6,943 nucleotides of DNA from Planctomycetota bacterium (GCA_013816645.1 JACDEC010000156.1:1-6943), one strand, 5' to 3'; shown: positions 1 to 6,702, numbered from the stretch's first letter. Program-made: numbers and translations. Notes: generated from the sequence alone by a model not told the origin.

Positions 1-1
1 C

Positions 2-691
2 ATGAACGAGGCCGCCAAGATCCTCCAGGAGGGCGGTGACCTCGCGACCATCGACAAGACGATCTACGCCTACGGCATGCCGATGGGGCCGTTCACCCTG
101 ACCGACGAGGTCGGCATCGACGTCGGCCACAAGGTCGCCAAGGTCCTGGCGGCAGCCTACGGCGAGCGCATGAAGGTCGCCGAGATCCTCGCGGCCGTGC
201 ACGAGGATCTGAAGCTGCTCGGCGCCAAGGGCGGCAAGGGCTTCTACGTCCACCAGGACAAGCACAAGAGCGTCAATCCCGACATCGCCGGCGCGGTCGC
301 CGGGGTGCAAGCCAAGCTCGGCGTGCGCCCGCGCGCCATCGAGCGCGACGAGATCCTCGACCGCTGCCTGCTCATCATGGTCAACGAAGCCGCGCGCTGC
401 CTCGAGGAGCGCGTGGTCTCCTCGCCGCTCACCCTCGACTTCGCCATGGTGCTGGGCACCGGCTATCCGCCGCAGAAGGGCGGACCGCTGCACCACGCCG
501 ACGTGCTCGGCGTGCGCGCCGTGGTCGAGCGTCTGCAGCGGCTCGAGGCCACGCACGGCATGCGCTTCGCCCCGGCCAAGCTGCTGACCGACCTCGCCAA
601 GAACAACCGCGGCTTCTTCAGCGACGATTTCGCCTCGTTCCTGCCTCCGGCCAGCGACGCCGCCGGCGTCACCGCCCAGCACATCGCCTGA
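2..691 (+). CDS. FadB/FadJ-type 3-hydroxyacyl-CoA dehydrogenase, C-terminal part (5' end outside window)
   Basis: This is the C-terminal portion of the multifunctional fatty-acid oxidation protein that hydrates enoyl-CoA and oxidises L-3-hydroxyacyl-CoA with NAD+ in the cytoplasm. The visible 229 residues carry both C-terminal 3-hydroxyacyl-CoA dehydrogenase domains. The first (about 1-95) has the GMPMGPFTLTDEVGIDV stretch at 25-41 and GGKGFY at 77-82. The second (about 112-215) has RCLLIMVNEAARCLEE at 121-136 and GTGYPPQKGG at 152-161, the usual GxGFPPxxGG block. The NAD-binding Rossmann domain and the N-terminal enoyl-CoA hydratase domain would lie upstream of the window. The ATG at base 2 is almost certainly an internal methionine, because family members read through this MNEA motif. 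The stop TGA is nine bases before the acyl-CoA dehydrogenase gene, so the two are likely cotranscribed. FadJ versus FadB cannot be decided from this piece. Confidence 0.9.
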   Translation: MNEAAKILQEGGDLATIDKTIYAYGMPMGPFTLTDEVGIDVGHKVAKVLAAAYGERMKVAEILAAVHEDLKLLGAKGGKGFYVHQDKHKSVNPDIAGAVAGVQAKLGVRPRAIERDEILDRCLLIMVNEAARCLEERVVSSPLTLDFAMVLGTGYPPQKGGPLHHADVLGVRAVVERLQRLEATHGMRFAPAKLLTDLAKNNRGFFSDDFASFLPPASDAAGVTAQHIA

Positions 692-696
692 AAGGA
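691..696 (+). promoter_or_regulatory. Ribosome binding site of the acyl-CoA dehydrogenase gene
   Basis: AAAGGA lies four bases before the ATG at 701 and its first base is the last base of the upstream TGA stop. It supports the ATG at 701 and tight translational linkage to the upstream beta-oxidation gene. Confidence 0.6.
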
Positions 697-700
697 TCGT

Positions 701-2689
701 ATGGCCACTCCCAACGACGACACATCCGCGACCCAGACGCCCCCCGGCCTGCCCACCAAGGGCGACGTCGCCGGTGACGCCGCCAAGAAGGCGCACGCCG
801 GCGAAGTCGAGATGATCATCGACACCTCGAAGATGAACGAGGGCAAGCGCCAGGCGCTCGAGCTGACCGAGGCGTCGCGCGAGCAGCAGTGGACCAAGCC
901 GTCGTTCGCCCAGCAGCTGTTCATGGGCACCTTCGACCACGCGCTGATCGACGATTTCCCCGTGCAGTCCGCCGCGGACCAGGCGATCGGCGACACGTTC
1001 ATCAAGGAGTTCGAGGCCTTCCTCAAGGCCAACCTCGACCCCGAGGACGTCGACGCCACCCGCACCATCCCGCAGGCGGTGGTCGACGGCATGTTCCGCA
1101 TGGGCGTCTTCGCGATGAAGGTGCCCAAGGAGTACGGCGGCCTGGGCTTCACCCAGGTCAACTACAACCGCGTGATGATGATGCTGGCCAGCTACTGCGC
1201 CTCGACCGCGGTGCTGGTCTCGGCGCACCAGTCGATCGGCGTGCCCCAGCCCTTGAAGCTGTTCGGCACCGAAGCGCAGAAGCGCGCCTACTTCCCGCGC
1301 TTCCGCGATCATTCGATCTCGGCGTTCGCGCTGACCGAACCGTCGGTCGGTTCGGATCCCTCGAAGATGACCACCACCGCGGTGCCGACCCCGGACGGCA
1401 AGCACTGGATCATCAACGGCGACAAGCTGTGGTGCACCAACGGGCCGATCGCCGACCTGCTCGTGGTGATGTGCCGCACGCCGTCGAAGATCGTCAACGG
1501 CAAGGAGCGCCAGCAGATCACCGCGCTGATCGTCGAGGGCAAGGCGCCCGGCATCGAGATCGTCCACCGCTGCGATTTCATGGGCATCCGCGGCATCCAG
1601 AACGGCCTGCTGCGCTTCAAGGACGTCAAGGTCCCCTTCGAGAACGTGCTGTGGGGCGAGGGCAAGGGCCTCAAGCTGGCCCTGACCACGCTCAACACCG
1701 GGCGCCTGACCCTGCCGGCGGCCTGCACCGGCGCGGCCAAGAGCTGTCTGAGCATCGTCCGCCGCTGGGGCAACAAGCGCGTGCAGTGGGGCGCCGCGGT
1801 CGGCCAGCACGAAGCGGGCCGGCAGAAGATCGCCTTCATCGCCTCGCACACCCTGGCCATGGAGGCGGTGACCTGGCTGACCTCGCACTGGGCCGACCAG
1901 CACGACAAGGACATCCGCATCGAAGCGGCGATGGCCAAGCTCTTCTGCTCGGAGCTCGGCTGCAAGATCGTCGACATGACCCTGCAGCTGCGCGGCGGGC
2001 GCGGCTACGAGAAGGCCTCGTCGCTCAAGGCGCGCGGCGAGGACGACGCGTACCCCTGCGAGCGCATGGTCCGCGACATGCGCATCAACACCATCATCGA
2101 AGGCACCAGCGAGATCATGCGCCTGTTCCTGGCGCGCGAGGCGATGGATCCGCACCTCAAGCTGGCCGCCGACATGATCAAGGGCCACGTGCCGATCCCC
2201 AAGATGATGCGTTCGGGCGTCAAGCTCGCCGGCTTCTACACCGGCTGGTACTTCAGCCAGTGGTTCAACTCGAGCCTGTGGTCGCAGCACGACGATCTCG
2301 GCAAGCTCGCCGACCACTACCAGTACGCGCACAAGACCGCGCACCGCCTGGCGCGCACCATCTTCCACAACATGGGCCTGTACCGCGACAAGCTCGAGCG
2401 CAAGCAGGTCCTGCTCGGCCACCTCATGGAGATCGGCACCGAACTGTTCGCGATGACCGCGACCTGCAGCTACGCGCGCATGCTCGAGAGGACCAAGCCC
2501 GGCGACCAGGGAGCGATCGGCCTGGCCGACTACTTCTGCCGCGAGGCGACCCGCCGCATCGAGGCCCACTTCCTGGCGTTGTCGGACAACGACGACCGGA
2601 TGATGAACCACCTGGCGAAGAGCGTGCTCGCGGGCGAGATGAAGTGGATGGAGGAGGGAGCGGCGGATTGCTTCCCTGAACAGGGGTAA
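701..2689 (+). CDS. Long-chain (VLCAD-like) acyl-CoA dehydrogenase with extended C-terminal domain
   Basis: This flavoenzyme performs the first step of beta-oxidation, converting acyl-CoA to trans-2-enoyl-CoA with FAD and passing electrons to an electron-transfer flavoprotein. At 662 residues it is much longer than the usual 380-400 and resembles the VLCAD/ACAD9 architecture. After a polar N-terminal extension (1-65), the N-terminal helical domain covers about 95-205. The beta domain contains the FAD/substrate signature ALTEPSVGSD (210-219) and WIINGDKLWCTNG (236-248). The second helical domain contains QLRGGRGY (429-436) and RINTIIEGTSEIMR (461-474), where Glu467 is the expected catalytic base. 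Residues 490-662 form an extra helical C-terminal domain; KLAGFYTGWYFSQWF (508-522) could be membrane-associating. About ten additional residues sit between GRGYEK and YPCER (439-450), a position where short-chain enzymes are compact. The gene probably shares a transcript with the upstream gene. Chain-length preference is inferred from architecture only. Confidence 0.93.
   Translation: MATPNDDTSATQTPPGLPTKGDVAGDAAKKAHAGEVEMIIDTSKMNEGKRQALELTEASREQQWTKPSFAQQLFMGTFDHALIDDFPVQSAADQAIGDTFIKEFEAFLKANLDPEDVDATRTIPQAVVDGMFRMGVFAMKVPKEYGGLGFTQVNYNRVMMMLASYCASTAVLVSAHQSIGVPQPLKLFGTEAQKRAYFPRFRDHSISAFALTEPSVGSDPSKMTTTAVPTPDGKHWIINGDKLWCTNGPIADLLVVMCRTPSKIVNGKERQQITALIVEGKAPGIEIVHRCDFMGIRGIQNGLLRFKDVKVPFENVLWGEGKGLKLALTTLNTGRLTLPAACTGAAKSCLSIVRRWGNKRVQWGAAVGQHEAGRQKIAFIASHTLAMEAVTWLTSHWADQHDKDIRIEAAMAKLFCSELGCKIVDMTLQLRGGRGYEKASSLKARGEDDAYPCERMVRDMRINTIIEGTSEIMRLFLAREAMDPHLKLAADMIKGHVPIPKMMRSGVKLAGFYTGWYFSQWFNSSLWSQHDDLGKLADHYQYAHKTAHRLARTIFHNMGLYRDKLERKQVLLGHLMEIGTELFAMTATCSYARMLERTKPGDQGAIGLADYFCREATRRIEAHFLALSDNDDRMMNHLAKSVLAGEMKWMEEGAADCFPEQG
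2682..2686 (+). promoter_or_regulatory. Possible ribosome binding site of the small ORF at 2691
   Basis: AGGGG, within the last codons of the acyl-CoA dehydrogenase gene, is four bases before ATG 2691. The arrangement AGGGG-TAAT-ATG puts the stop codon between the site and the start, a layout compatible with reinitiation. The match may be coincidental. Confidence 0.35.
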
Positions 2690-2690
2690 T

Positions 2691-2837
2691 ATGCATCGCG
2701 AGGTTTCGTCGCGCATCTCCGCCATTCCTCCACTCCGCTCCCGCAGCGTTCCTCGCCGCTGCGCGGCTGCGGGGACGCTGCTGCCGCTGCGTTCCGTCAC
2801 CCCTGCGGGGCGGCCTGCGGCCGTGGCTCAGGCATGA
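2691..2837 (+). CDS. Possible 48-residue small protein or coupling ORF between the dehydrogenase and acyltransferase genes
   Basis: An uninterrupted frame of 48 codons begins with ATG one base after the TAA of the acyl-CoA dehydrogenase gene. It ends in TGA at 2835-2837, overlapping the ATG of the acyltransferase-hydrolase gene as ATGA. An AGGGG stands four bases before its start. The product would begin MHREVSSRIS and end GRPAAVAQA; it is basic (eight Arg, one Glu, no Lys or Asp) and rich in Ala and Pro. It has no recognisable domain, no convincing membrane segment, and is not a known family to me. The frame runs through the structured repeat, so its composition may be a by-product of the repeat. 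The role proposed is translational coupling to the next gene, whose own ribosome binding site is poor. This is a candidate, not an established gene. Confidence 0.3.
   Translation: MHREVSSRISAIPPLRSRSVPRRCAAAGTLLPLRSVTPAGRPAAVAQA
2697..2713 (+). other. Small hairpin just after the acyl-CoA dehydrogenase stop
   Basis: CGCGA (2697-2701) and TCGCG (2709-2713) form a five-pair stem with a seven-base loop. No T-run follows, so it does not look like an intrinsic terminator. Stems of this size are common by chance in GC-rich DNA. Confidence 0.25.
2738..2823 (+). repeat. Intergenic tandem module: 15-base direct repeat plus TGC-loop hairpins
   Basis: Two copies of a 15-base block, CTCCCGCAGCGTTCC (2738-2752) and CTGCCGCTGCGTTCC (2781-2795), match at 13 of 15 positions with a 43-base period. 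Each is followed within 2-4 bases by a perfect stem around a TGC loop: GCCGC-TGC-GCGGC (2755-2767) and CCCC-TGC-GGGG (2800-2810). The stem sequences differ between copies while pairing and loop are kept. A third stem, CGGCC-TGC-GGCCG (2811-2823), directly abuts the second and ends ten bases before the ATG at 2834. The element resembles REP-type intergenic repeats in structure, but it cannot be assigned to a named family from one locus. Confidence 0.6.
2743..2781 (+). other. Long imperfect stem-loop in the intergenic repeat
   Basis: GCAGCGT (2743-2749) pairs with ACGCTGC (2775-2781). Inside, TCCT (2750-2753) can pair with GGGG (2771-2774) using G-U pairs, followed by an internal loop and the terminal stem GCCGC-TGC-GCGGC. 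The whole gives a hairpin of about 39 bases. An alternative pairing of GGGACGC (2772-2778) with GCGTTCC (2789-2795), with one G-U pair, would be mutually exclusive with it. No T-run follows, so transcript stabilisation or attenuation is more plausible than Rho-independent termination. Confidence 0.5.
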
Positions 2838-5209
2838 GTGACAACGACAAGAGCCGCGCCGCGAGCTTCGAATCCTACGCAGCCGATTGCCTCGATCGCG
2901 AAGCGCGGCTCACGCCGCTGTTCGCCAAGCCGAGCTTCGCGCGCTACGCGCGGCGCATGACCGGGGTGGTGCTGTCGCTGATCGAGAAGCTGCTGCGCAG
3001 CCACATCCGCGTCGAGGCCGGGAACGTGCCGCAGGACGGGCCGGTGCTGTTCGTCGCCAACCACTTCACGCGTTTCGAGACCTTCATCCTGCCCTGGCTC
3101 ATCGATCGCCATCTCGGGCGCAACGTGCATTCCCTGGCGCACTACAAGCTCTTCTCCGGGCTGTTCGGCGATTACCTGCGCTCGATCGGCGCGCTCTCCA
3201 CCCGCCATCCCGACATCAAGCAGCGCATCGTCTCGGACCTGCTCACCGGTCGCCACGACTGGCTCATCTACCCCGAGGGGTCGATGATCAAGAACAAGAA
3301 GCTGTGGGAGAAGGGCAAGTTCCGCATCGATTCGCCGGCGCGCACGGGATCGCCGCACACCGGCTCGGCGGTGCTCGCGCTCCAGGTCCTGATGTACTCC
3401 GAACTCTACCGCCATGCCCGCGAGCAGGGCGACCAGGCCTCGGTCGAGCTGCTGCAGCGCAAATTCCGGCTCGGGCCGCATGCGCCGCGTCCCGGTGGCG
3501 AGGCCGAGGCCGGTTCGGCGGCGCGCGCCGCCCGCGGGGACCTGCCGCCCGGATTGAGCATCGTGCCCATCAACATCACCTACTACCCGATGCGCCCGGG
3601 CATGAACCTGCTCTACCGGCTGGCGCGCACCCTGATCAAGAAGATGCCTGCAGTGCTCGCCGAGGAACTGACCATCGAGGGCAACTTCCTGCTCAAGGAG
3701 ACGGACATCAACGTCTACTTCGGCAAGCCGCTGGACCTCAGCCGCTACCTCGAGCTGGTGCGCCCCGCCCTGCGGCGGATGGAGGTCGGCGACCAGACCA
3801 CGCTCAATGCCTTGCTCGAGGCGCTCAAGCACCGCGTCACCAGTCGACTGATGTCCGAGATCTACAGCCGCCTGACCATCAACTTCGATCACCTGTTCTG
3901 CGCCGGTTTGCGCGCGCTCAAACGCGACCGCGTCCCCGAGGACGACTTCCACGCCGCGCTCTACCTGGCCGCGCGCACCCTGCAGGCGCGCGGGTCGCGC
4001 CGCATCCACCATACCTTGGGCCCCAAGCTGCTCGACCTGGTCAGCGACCGGCCGTGCCAGCAGCTCGATTCGATGCGCGGGCTGGCGATCTCGGCCGGCG
4101 TGCTGTCGCGTCGCGACGGTTATTACCAGGTCGACCAGGTCGCGCTGAATCGTCGCCACGGCTTCCACGACGTGCGCCTGAAGAACCCGGTGCAGGTGCT
4201 GGCCAACGAACTCGAGCCGCTGCGCGACGGGGTGCACGCGGTGCGGGCCTCGGTCAACCAGCCGCACGCCCACGTGCGCGAGCGCGTCGCCGCCGAACTC
4301 GTCGCCGAGGACCTCGCCGAATATCAGGCCGACCGCGTGGCCTGCGCGACCTCGGCGCTGCTCAAGGACGATCAGGTGGGCAGGCCGTTCTTCCTGCACA
4401 CTCCGGGCAGCCAGGTCGGCATCGTGCTCAGCCACGGCTACCTGGCATCGCCCGGCGAGGTCCGCGAGCTCGCCAACCACCTCCATCGCGTCGGCTTCTC
4501 GGTCTACGGCGTGCGCCTGAAGGGCCACGGTACCGCGCCCGAGCAATTGGCGACCGTGACGGTCGCGGACTGGGAGCGCTCGTTCGCGCGGGCCTACGCC
4601 GTGGTCAAGCACTCCTGCCGGCACGTCATCCTCGGCGGCTTCTCGGCGGGGGGGCTGCTCGCGCTGCTCGAGGCCGCGCGCGGCGCCGGCCCGGTCGGCG
4701 GCGTGTTCGCCATCAACCCATCGTACCAGCTCGCCGATCGCGCCAGCTGCGTGGTGCCGGTGGTGGAGCGCTGGAACCGCGCGCTGCGCGCCGTGCACCT
4801 GCGCGTCGGCCGGCTCGACAGCGTCGCCAACGCCCCGGCCTTCGCCGACACCAACTACACGCGCAACTGGCTCAACGGCATCCTCGAACTCGAGCGCCTG
4901 ATCGAGCGCACCGGCGAGGCAGCGCCCCGCGTCACGGTGCCGACCCTGGTGATCCAGGCCGACAAGGATCCGGTGGTCAAACCCGATGGCGCGCGCCGGC
5001 TCTACGAGCTGATCCCGGCCGAGAACAAGCAGCTCGTGCAGATGGCCTTCAATCGTCACGTCATCATCCGCGGCGAGGGGGCGCAGGTCGTGCACGAGCG
5101 CGTCGAGGAGTTCGTGCGCGTGCTCGCCGCCGATCTCACCCATCGCTACCCCATGCGCATGCACGTCGTGGAGAAGGATACCTCCGCCGCCGGCGGCGGC
5201 GCGGCCTGA
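2834..5209 (+). CDS. Fusion protein: PlsC/PlsB-type acyltransferase joined to an alpha/beta hydrolase (lipase/esterase-like)
   Basis: The 791-residue product combines two lipid enzymes. The N-terminal acyltransferase domain (about 60-310) has the block I motif as VANHFTRFE (74-82), with His77 and Glu82 forming HX4E in place of the usual HX4D. It has block III YPEGS (146-150) and block IV LSIVPINITYYP (241-252). A charged Gly/Ala-rich insert lies at about 205-240. Residues 335-510 form a mostly helical linker of unclear function, its first part loosely GPAT-like. The C-terminal alpha/beta hydrolase (about 517-770) has an oxyanion-type HGY (534-536), nucleophile elbow GFSAGG (602-607, Ser604), acid Asp712 in QADKDPVV and His742 in NRHVI, so the triad looks complete. 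It resembles monoacylglycerol lipases and carboxylesterases. No signal peptide is obvious. Substrates are inferred: acyl transfer to a glycerolipid and hydrolysis of an acyl ester. The ATG at 2834 has only a weak CAGG before it. Its frame is open upstream but offers no ATG or GTG alternative there. Confidence 0.9.
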   Translation: MSDNDKSRAASFESYAADCLDREARLTPLFAKPSFARYARRMTGVVLSLIEKLLRSHIRVEAGNVPQDGPVLFVANHFTRFETFILPWLIDRHLGRNVHSLAHYKLFSGLFGDYLRSIGALSTRHPDIKQRIVSDLLTGRHDWLIYPEGSMIKNKKLWEKGKFRIDSPARTGSPHTGSAVLALQVLMYSELYRHAREQGDQASVELLQRKFRLGPHAPRPGGEAEAGSAARAARGDLPPGLSIVPINITYYPMRPGMNLLYRLARTLIKKMPAVLAEELTIEGNFLLKETDINVYFGKPLDLSRYLELVRPALRRMEVGDQTTLNALLEALKHRVTSRLMSEIYSRLTINFDHLFCAGLRALKRDRVPEDDFHAALYLAARTLQARGSRRIHHTLGPKLLDLVSDRPCQQLDSMRGLAISAGVLSRRDGYYQVDQVALNRRHGFHDVRLKNPVQVLANELEPLRDGVHAVRASVNQPHAHVRERVAAELVAEDLAEYQADRVACATSALLKDDQVGRPFFLHTPGSQVGIVLSHGYLASPGEVRELANHLHRVGFSVYGVRLKGHGTAPEQLATVTVADWERSFARAYAVVKHSCRHVILGGFSAGGLLALLEAARGAGPVGGVFAINPSYQLADRASCVVPVVERWNRALRAVHLRVGRLDSVANAPAFADTNYTRNWLNGILELERLIERTGEAAPRVTVPTLVIQADKDPVVKPDGARRLYELIPAENKQLVQMAFNRHVIIRGEGAQVVHERVEEFVRVLAADLTHRYPMRMHVVEKDTSAAGGGAA
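5184..5199. repeat. Perfect 16-base GC palindrome at the 3' end of the fusion gene
   Basis: CCGCCGCC (5184-5191) is followed directly by its reverse complement GGCGGCGG (5192-5199). It lies in the codons for the Ala/Gly-rich tail, eight bases before the TGA. It could fold in RNA with a small loop, ahead of glpK. Low-complexity GC codons make a chance origin likely. Confidence 0.5.
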
Positions 5210-5232
5210 AAACGGCGAGCTCGCTCGAATCC

Positions 5233-6702
5233 ATGCACGTCCTCGCCATCGACGCCGGCACCACCAGCACCCGGGCCCTGATCTTCGATGCGCAGGGTGG
5301 CGTGGTCGCGGTGGCCCAGCGCGAGTTCGCCCAGCATTTTCCGGCGGACGGGTGGGTCGAGCACGACGCCGAGGAGATCTGGACGGCGACGCTGGCGGTG
5401 TGCCGGGACGCCATCGCCAAGGCGGGCATCGCCGCGGCGGGCCTGGCCGGCATCGGCATCACCAACCAGCGTGAGACCACCGTGGTCTGGGAACGCACGA
5501 GCGGCCGGCCGATCCACCGGGCCATCGTCTGGCAGGATCGGCGCACCGCGGGTCGCTGCCGGGAGCTGGCGTCGTCCGCCGTCCTGATCCAGCAACGCAC
5601 CGGGCTGGTGCTCGATGCCTATTTCTCGGCGACCAAGATCGCCTGGATCCTCGACGCCGTCCCCGGCGCGCGCTTGCGCGCCGAGAACGGGGAGCTGGCC
5701 TTCGGCACCATCGACAGTTGGCTGCTCTGGAAGCTCACCGACGGGCGCGTGCACGCCACGGATGCGACCAACGCCTCGCGCACCATGCTCTACGCGATCG
5801 GACCGGGCCGGTGGGACGACGAGCTGTGCCGCCTCTTCGCGGTGCCGCCGGCAATGCTGCCGGCGGTGCGCGATTGCGCCGCCGATTACGGCGTCAGCGC
5901 TCCGGCGCTGCTGGGTTCGGGGGTGCCGATCCGCGGGATGGCCGGGGACCAGCAGGCGGCGGCGCTCGGCCAGGCCTGCACGCACCCGGGAGCGACCAAG
6001 GCCACCTACGGCACCGGTTGCTTCGTGCTCGCCCACGCCGGCACCTCGGTGCCGGTGTCGCGTCACCGGCTGCTCGCAACGGTCGCTTGGCAGCTTGACG
6101 GGCGCCGGAGCTACGCGCTCGAAGGCGCGATCTTCAACGCCGGCACCGCGGTGCAGTGGCTGCGCGATAAGTTGGGGATCATCAGCGATGCGCGCGAGAC
6201 CGAGGCGCTGGCGGCCTCGCTGCCCGACAACCGCGGGGTCCACCTGGTGCCAGCGTTCACAGGGCTGGGCGCCCCGTGGTGGCGCCCAGACGTGCGCGCC
6301 GCGCTGGTCGGCATGACCCGCGACACCGGCCGCGCGGAGCTGGCCCGCGCGGCGCTCGAGTCAGTTGCGTACCAGACCTGCGACCTGCTGCGCGCCATGA
6401 ACGATGACGGGGTACGCGTCGCGGTGCTGCGCGTGGATGGCGGGATGACCGCGAATGGCTGGTTGATGCAATGCATCGCCGATCTGCTCGGCGCACCGGT
6501 CGAGCGGCCGGCGCTCACCGAGACCACCGCCTGGGGCGCCGCCTGGCTGGCCGGGATGCACGCCGGCCTCTATCCCGGAATCGACGGATTGGCCTCGCTG
6601 CGCCGTGTCGATCGCGTGTTCACGCCGACGATGGCTGGCGAGGAACGCGAGCGGCTGCAGCGCGCCTGGTTGGCCGCGGTGAGACGGCAGATCGCCGGGT
6701 AG
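5233..6702 (+). CDS. glpK: Glycerol kinase
   Basis: GlpK phosphorylates glycerol with ATP to sn-glycerol 3-phosphate in the cytoplasm, the entry step of glycerol catabolism. The 489-residue product has the full length of the FGGY-kinase family. The N-terminal phosphate-binding loop is IDAGTTSTR (6-14). Glycerol-contacting residues are seen as Arg80-Glu81 in ITNQRETT, Tyr130 in DAYFSATK, and the catalytic Asp239 in MAGDQQAAALGQ. Both FGGY signatures are present (YFSATKIAWI at 130-139; the second within 357-377), as are TYGTGCF (258-264), YALEGAIFNAG (294-304) and LRVDGGMTANGWLMQ (399-413). The ATG at 5233 is chosen because the family's N-terminal strand begins immediately after it; the frame is open further upstream but that sequence belongs to the previous gene. 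No good ribosome binding site is seen (GGCGAG 13 bases before), suggesting translation coupled to the fusion gene, which ends 23 bases upstream. Residues for fructose-1,6-bisphosphate control in E. coli are changed. Confidence 0.96.
   Translation: MHVLAIDAGTTSTRALIFDAQGGVVAVAQREFAQHFPADGWVEHDAEEIWTATLAVCRDAIAKAGIAAAGLAGIGITNQRETTVVWERTSGRPIHRAIVWQDRRTAGRCRELASSAVLIQQRTGLVLDAYFSATKIAWILDAVPGARLRAENGELAFGTIDSWLLWKLTDGRVHATDATNASRTMLYAIGPGRWDDELCRLFAVPPAMLPAVRDCAADYGVSAPALLGSGVPIRGMAGDQQAAALGQACTHPGATKATYGTGCFVLAHAGTSVPVSRHRLLATVAWQLDGRRSYALEGAIFNAGTAVQWLRDKLGIISDARETEALAASLPDNRGVHLVPAFTGLGAPWWRPDVRAALVGMTRDTGRAELARAALESVAYQTCDLLRAMNDDGVRVAVLRVDGGMTANGWLMQCIADLLGAPVERPALTETTAWGAAWLAGMHAGLYPGIDGLASLRRVDRVFTPTMAGEERERLQRAWLAAVRRQIAG

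Noticed and set aside
463..1161. Minus-strand 232-codon frame across the two fad genes
   Set aside because: It spans the junction of two strongly supported plus-strand genes and its Ser/Arg/Ala-rich product has no recognisable family.
889..2679. A 596-codon second plus-strand frame within the acyl-CoA dehydrogenase gene
   Set aside because: The product is an Arg/Gly/Pro/His-rich low-complexity translation typical of an off-frame shadow; the 701-2689 frame has all acyl-CoA dehydrogenase motifs.
2743..2810. Rho-independent terminator after the acyl-CoA dehydrogenase gene
   Set aside because: The stems are strong but no T-run follows any of them, and another coding frame begins close by. Structure is real, terminator function is not supported.
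2828..5164. A 778-codon open frame on the minus strand, nearly fully antisense to the acyltransferase-hydrolase gene
   Set aside because: Its translation is His/Arg/Ala/Gly-rich with no recognisable domain, while the plus strand has clear acyltransferase and hydrolase motifs. Long antisense frames are expected in GC-rich codon usage.
2887..5232. Upstream in-frame extension of the glycerol kinase frame, giving a 1271-residue protein
   Set aside because: The extension is the off-frame shadow of the fusion gene. Glycerol kinase homology begins at the ATG at 5233, as expected for the family N-terminus.
5146..6243. Minus-strand 365-codon frame antisense to glpK
   Set aside because: No domain is recognisable; it is explained by the GC-rich codon pattern opposite a well-supported gene.
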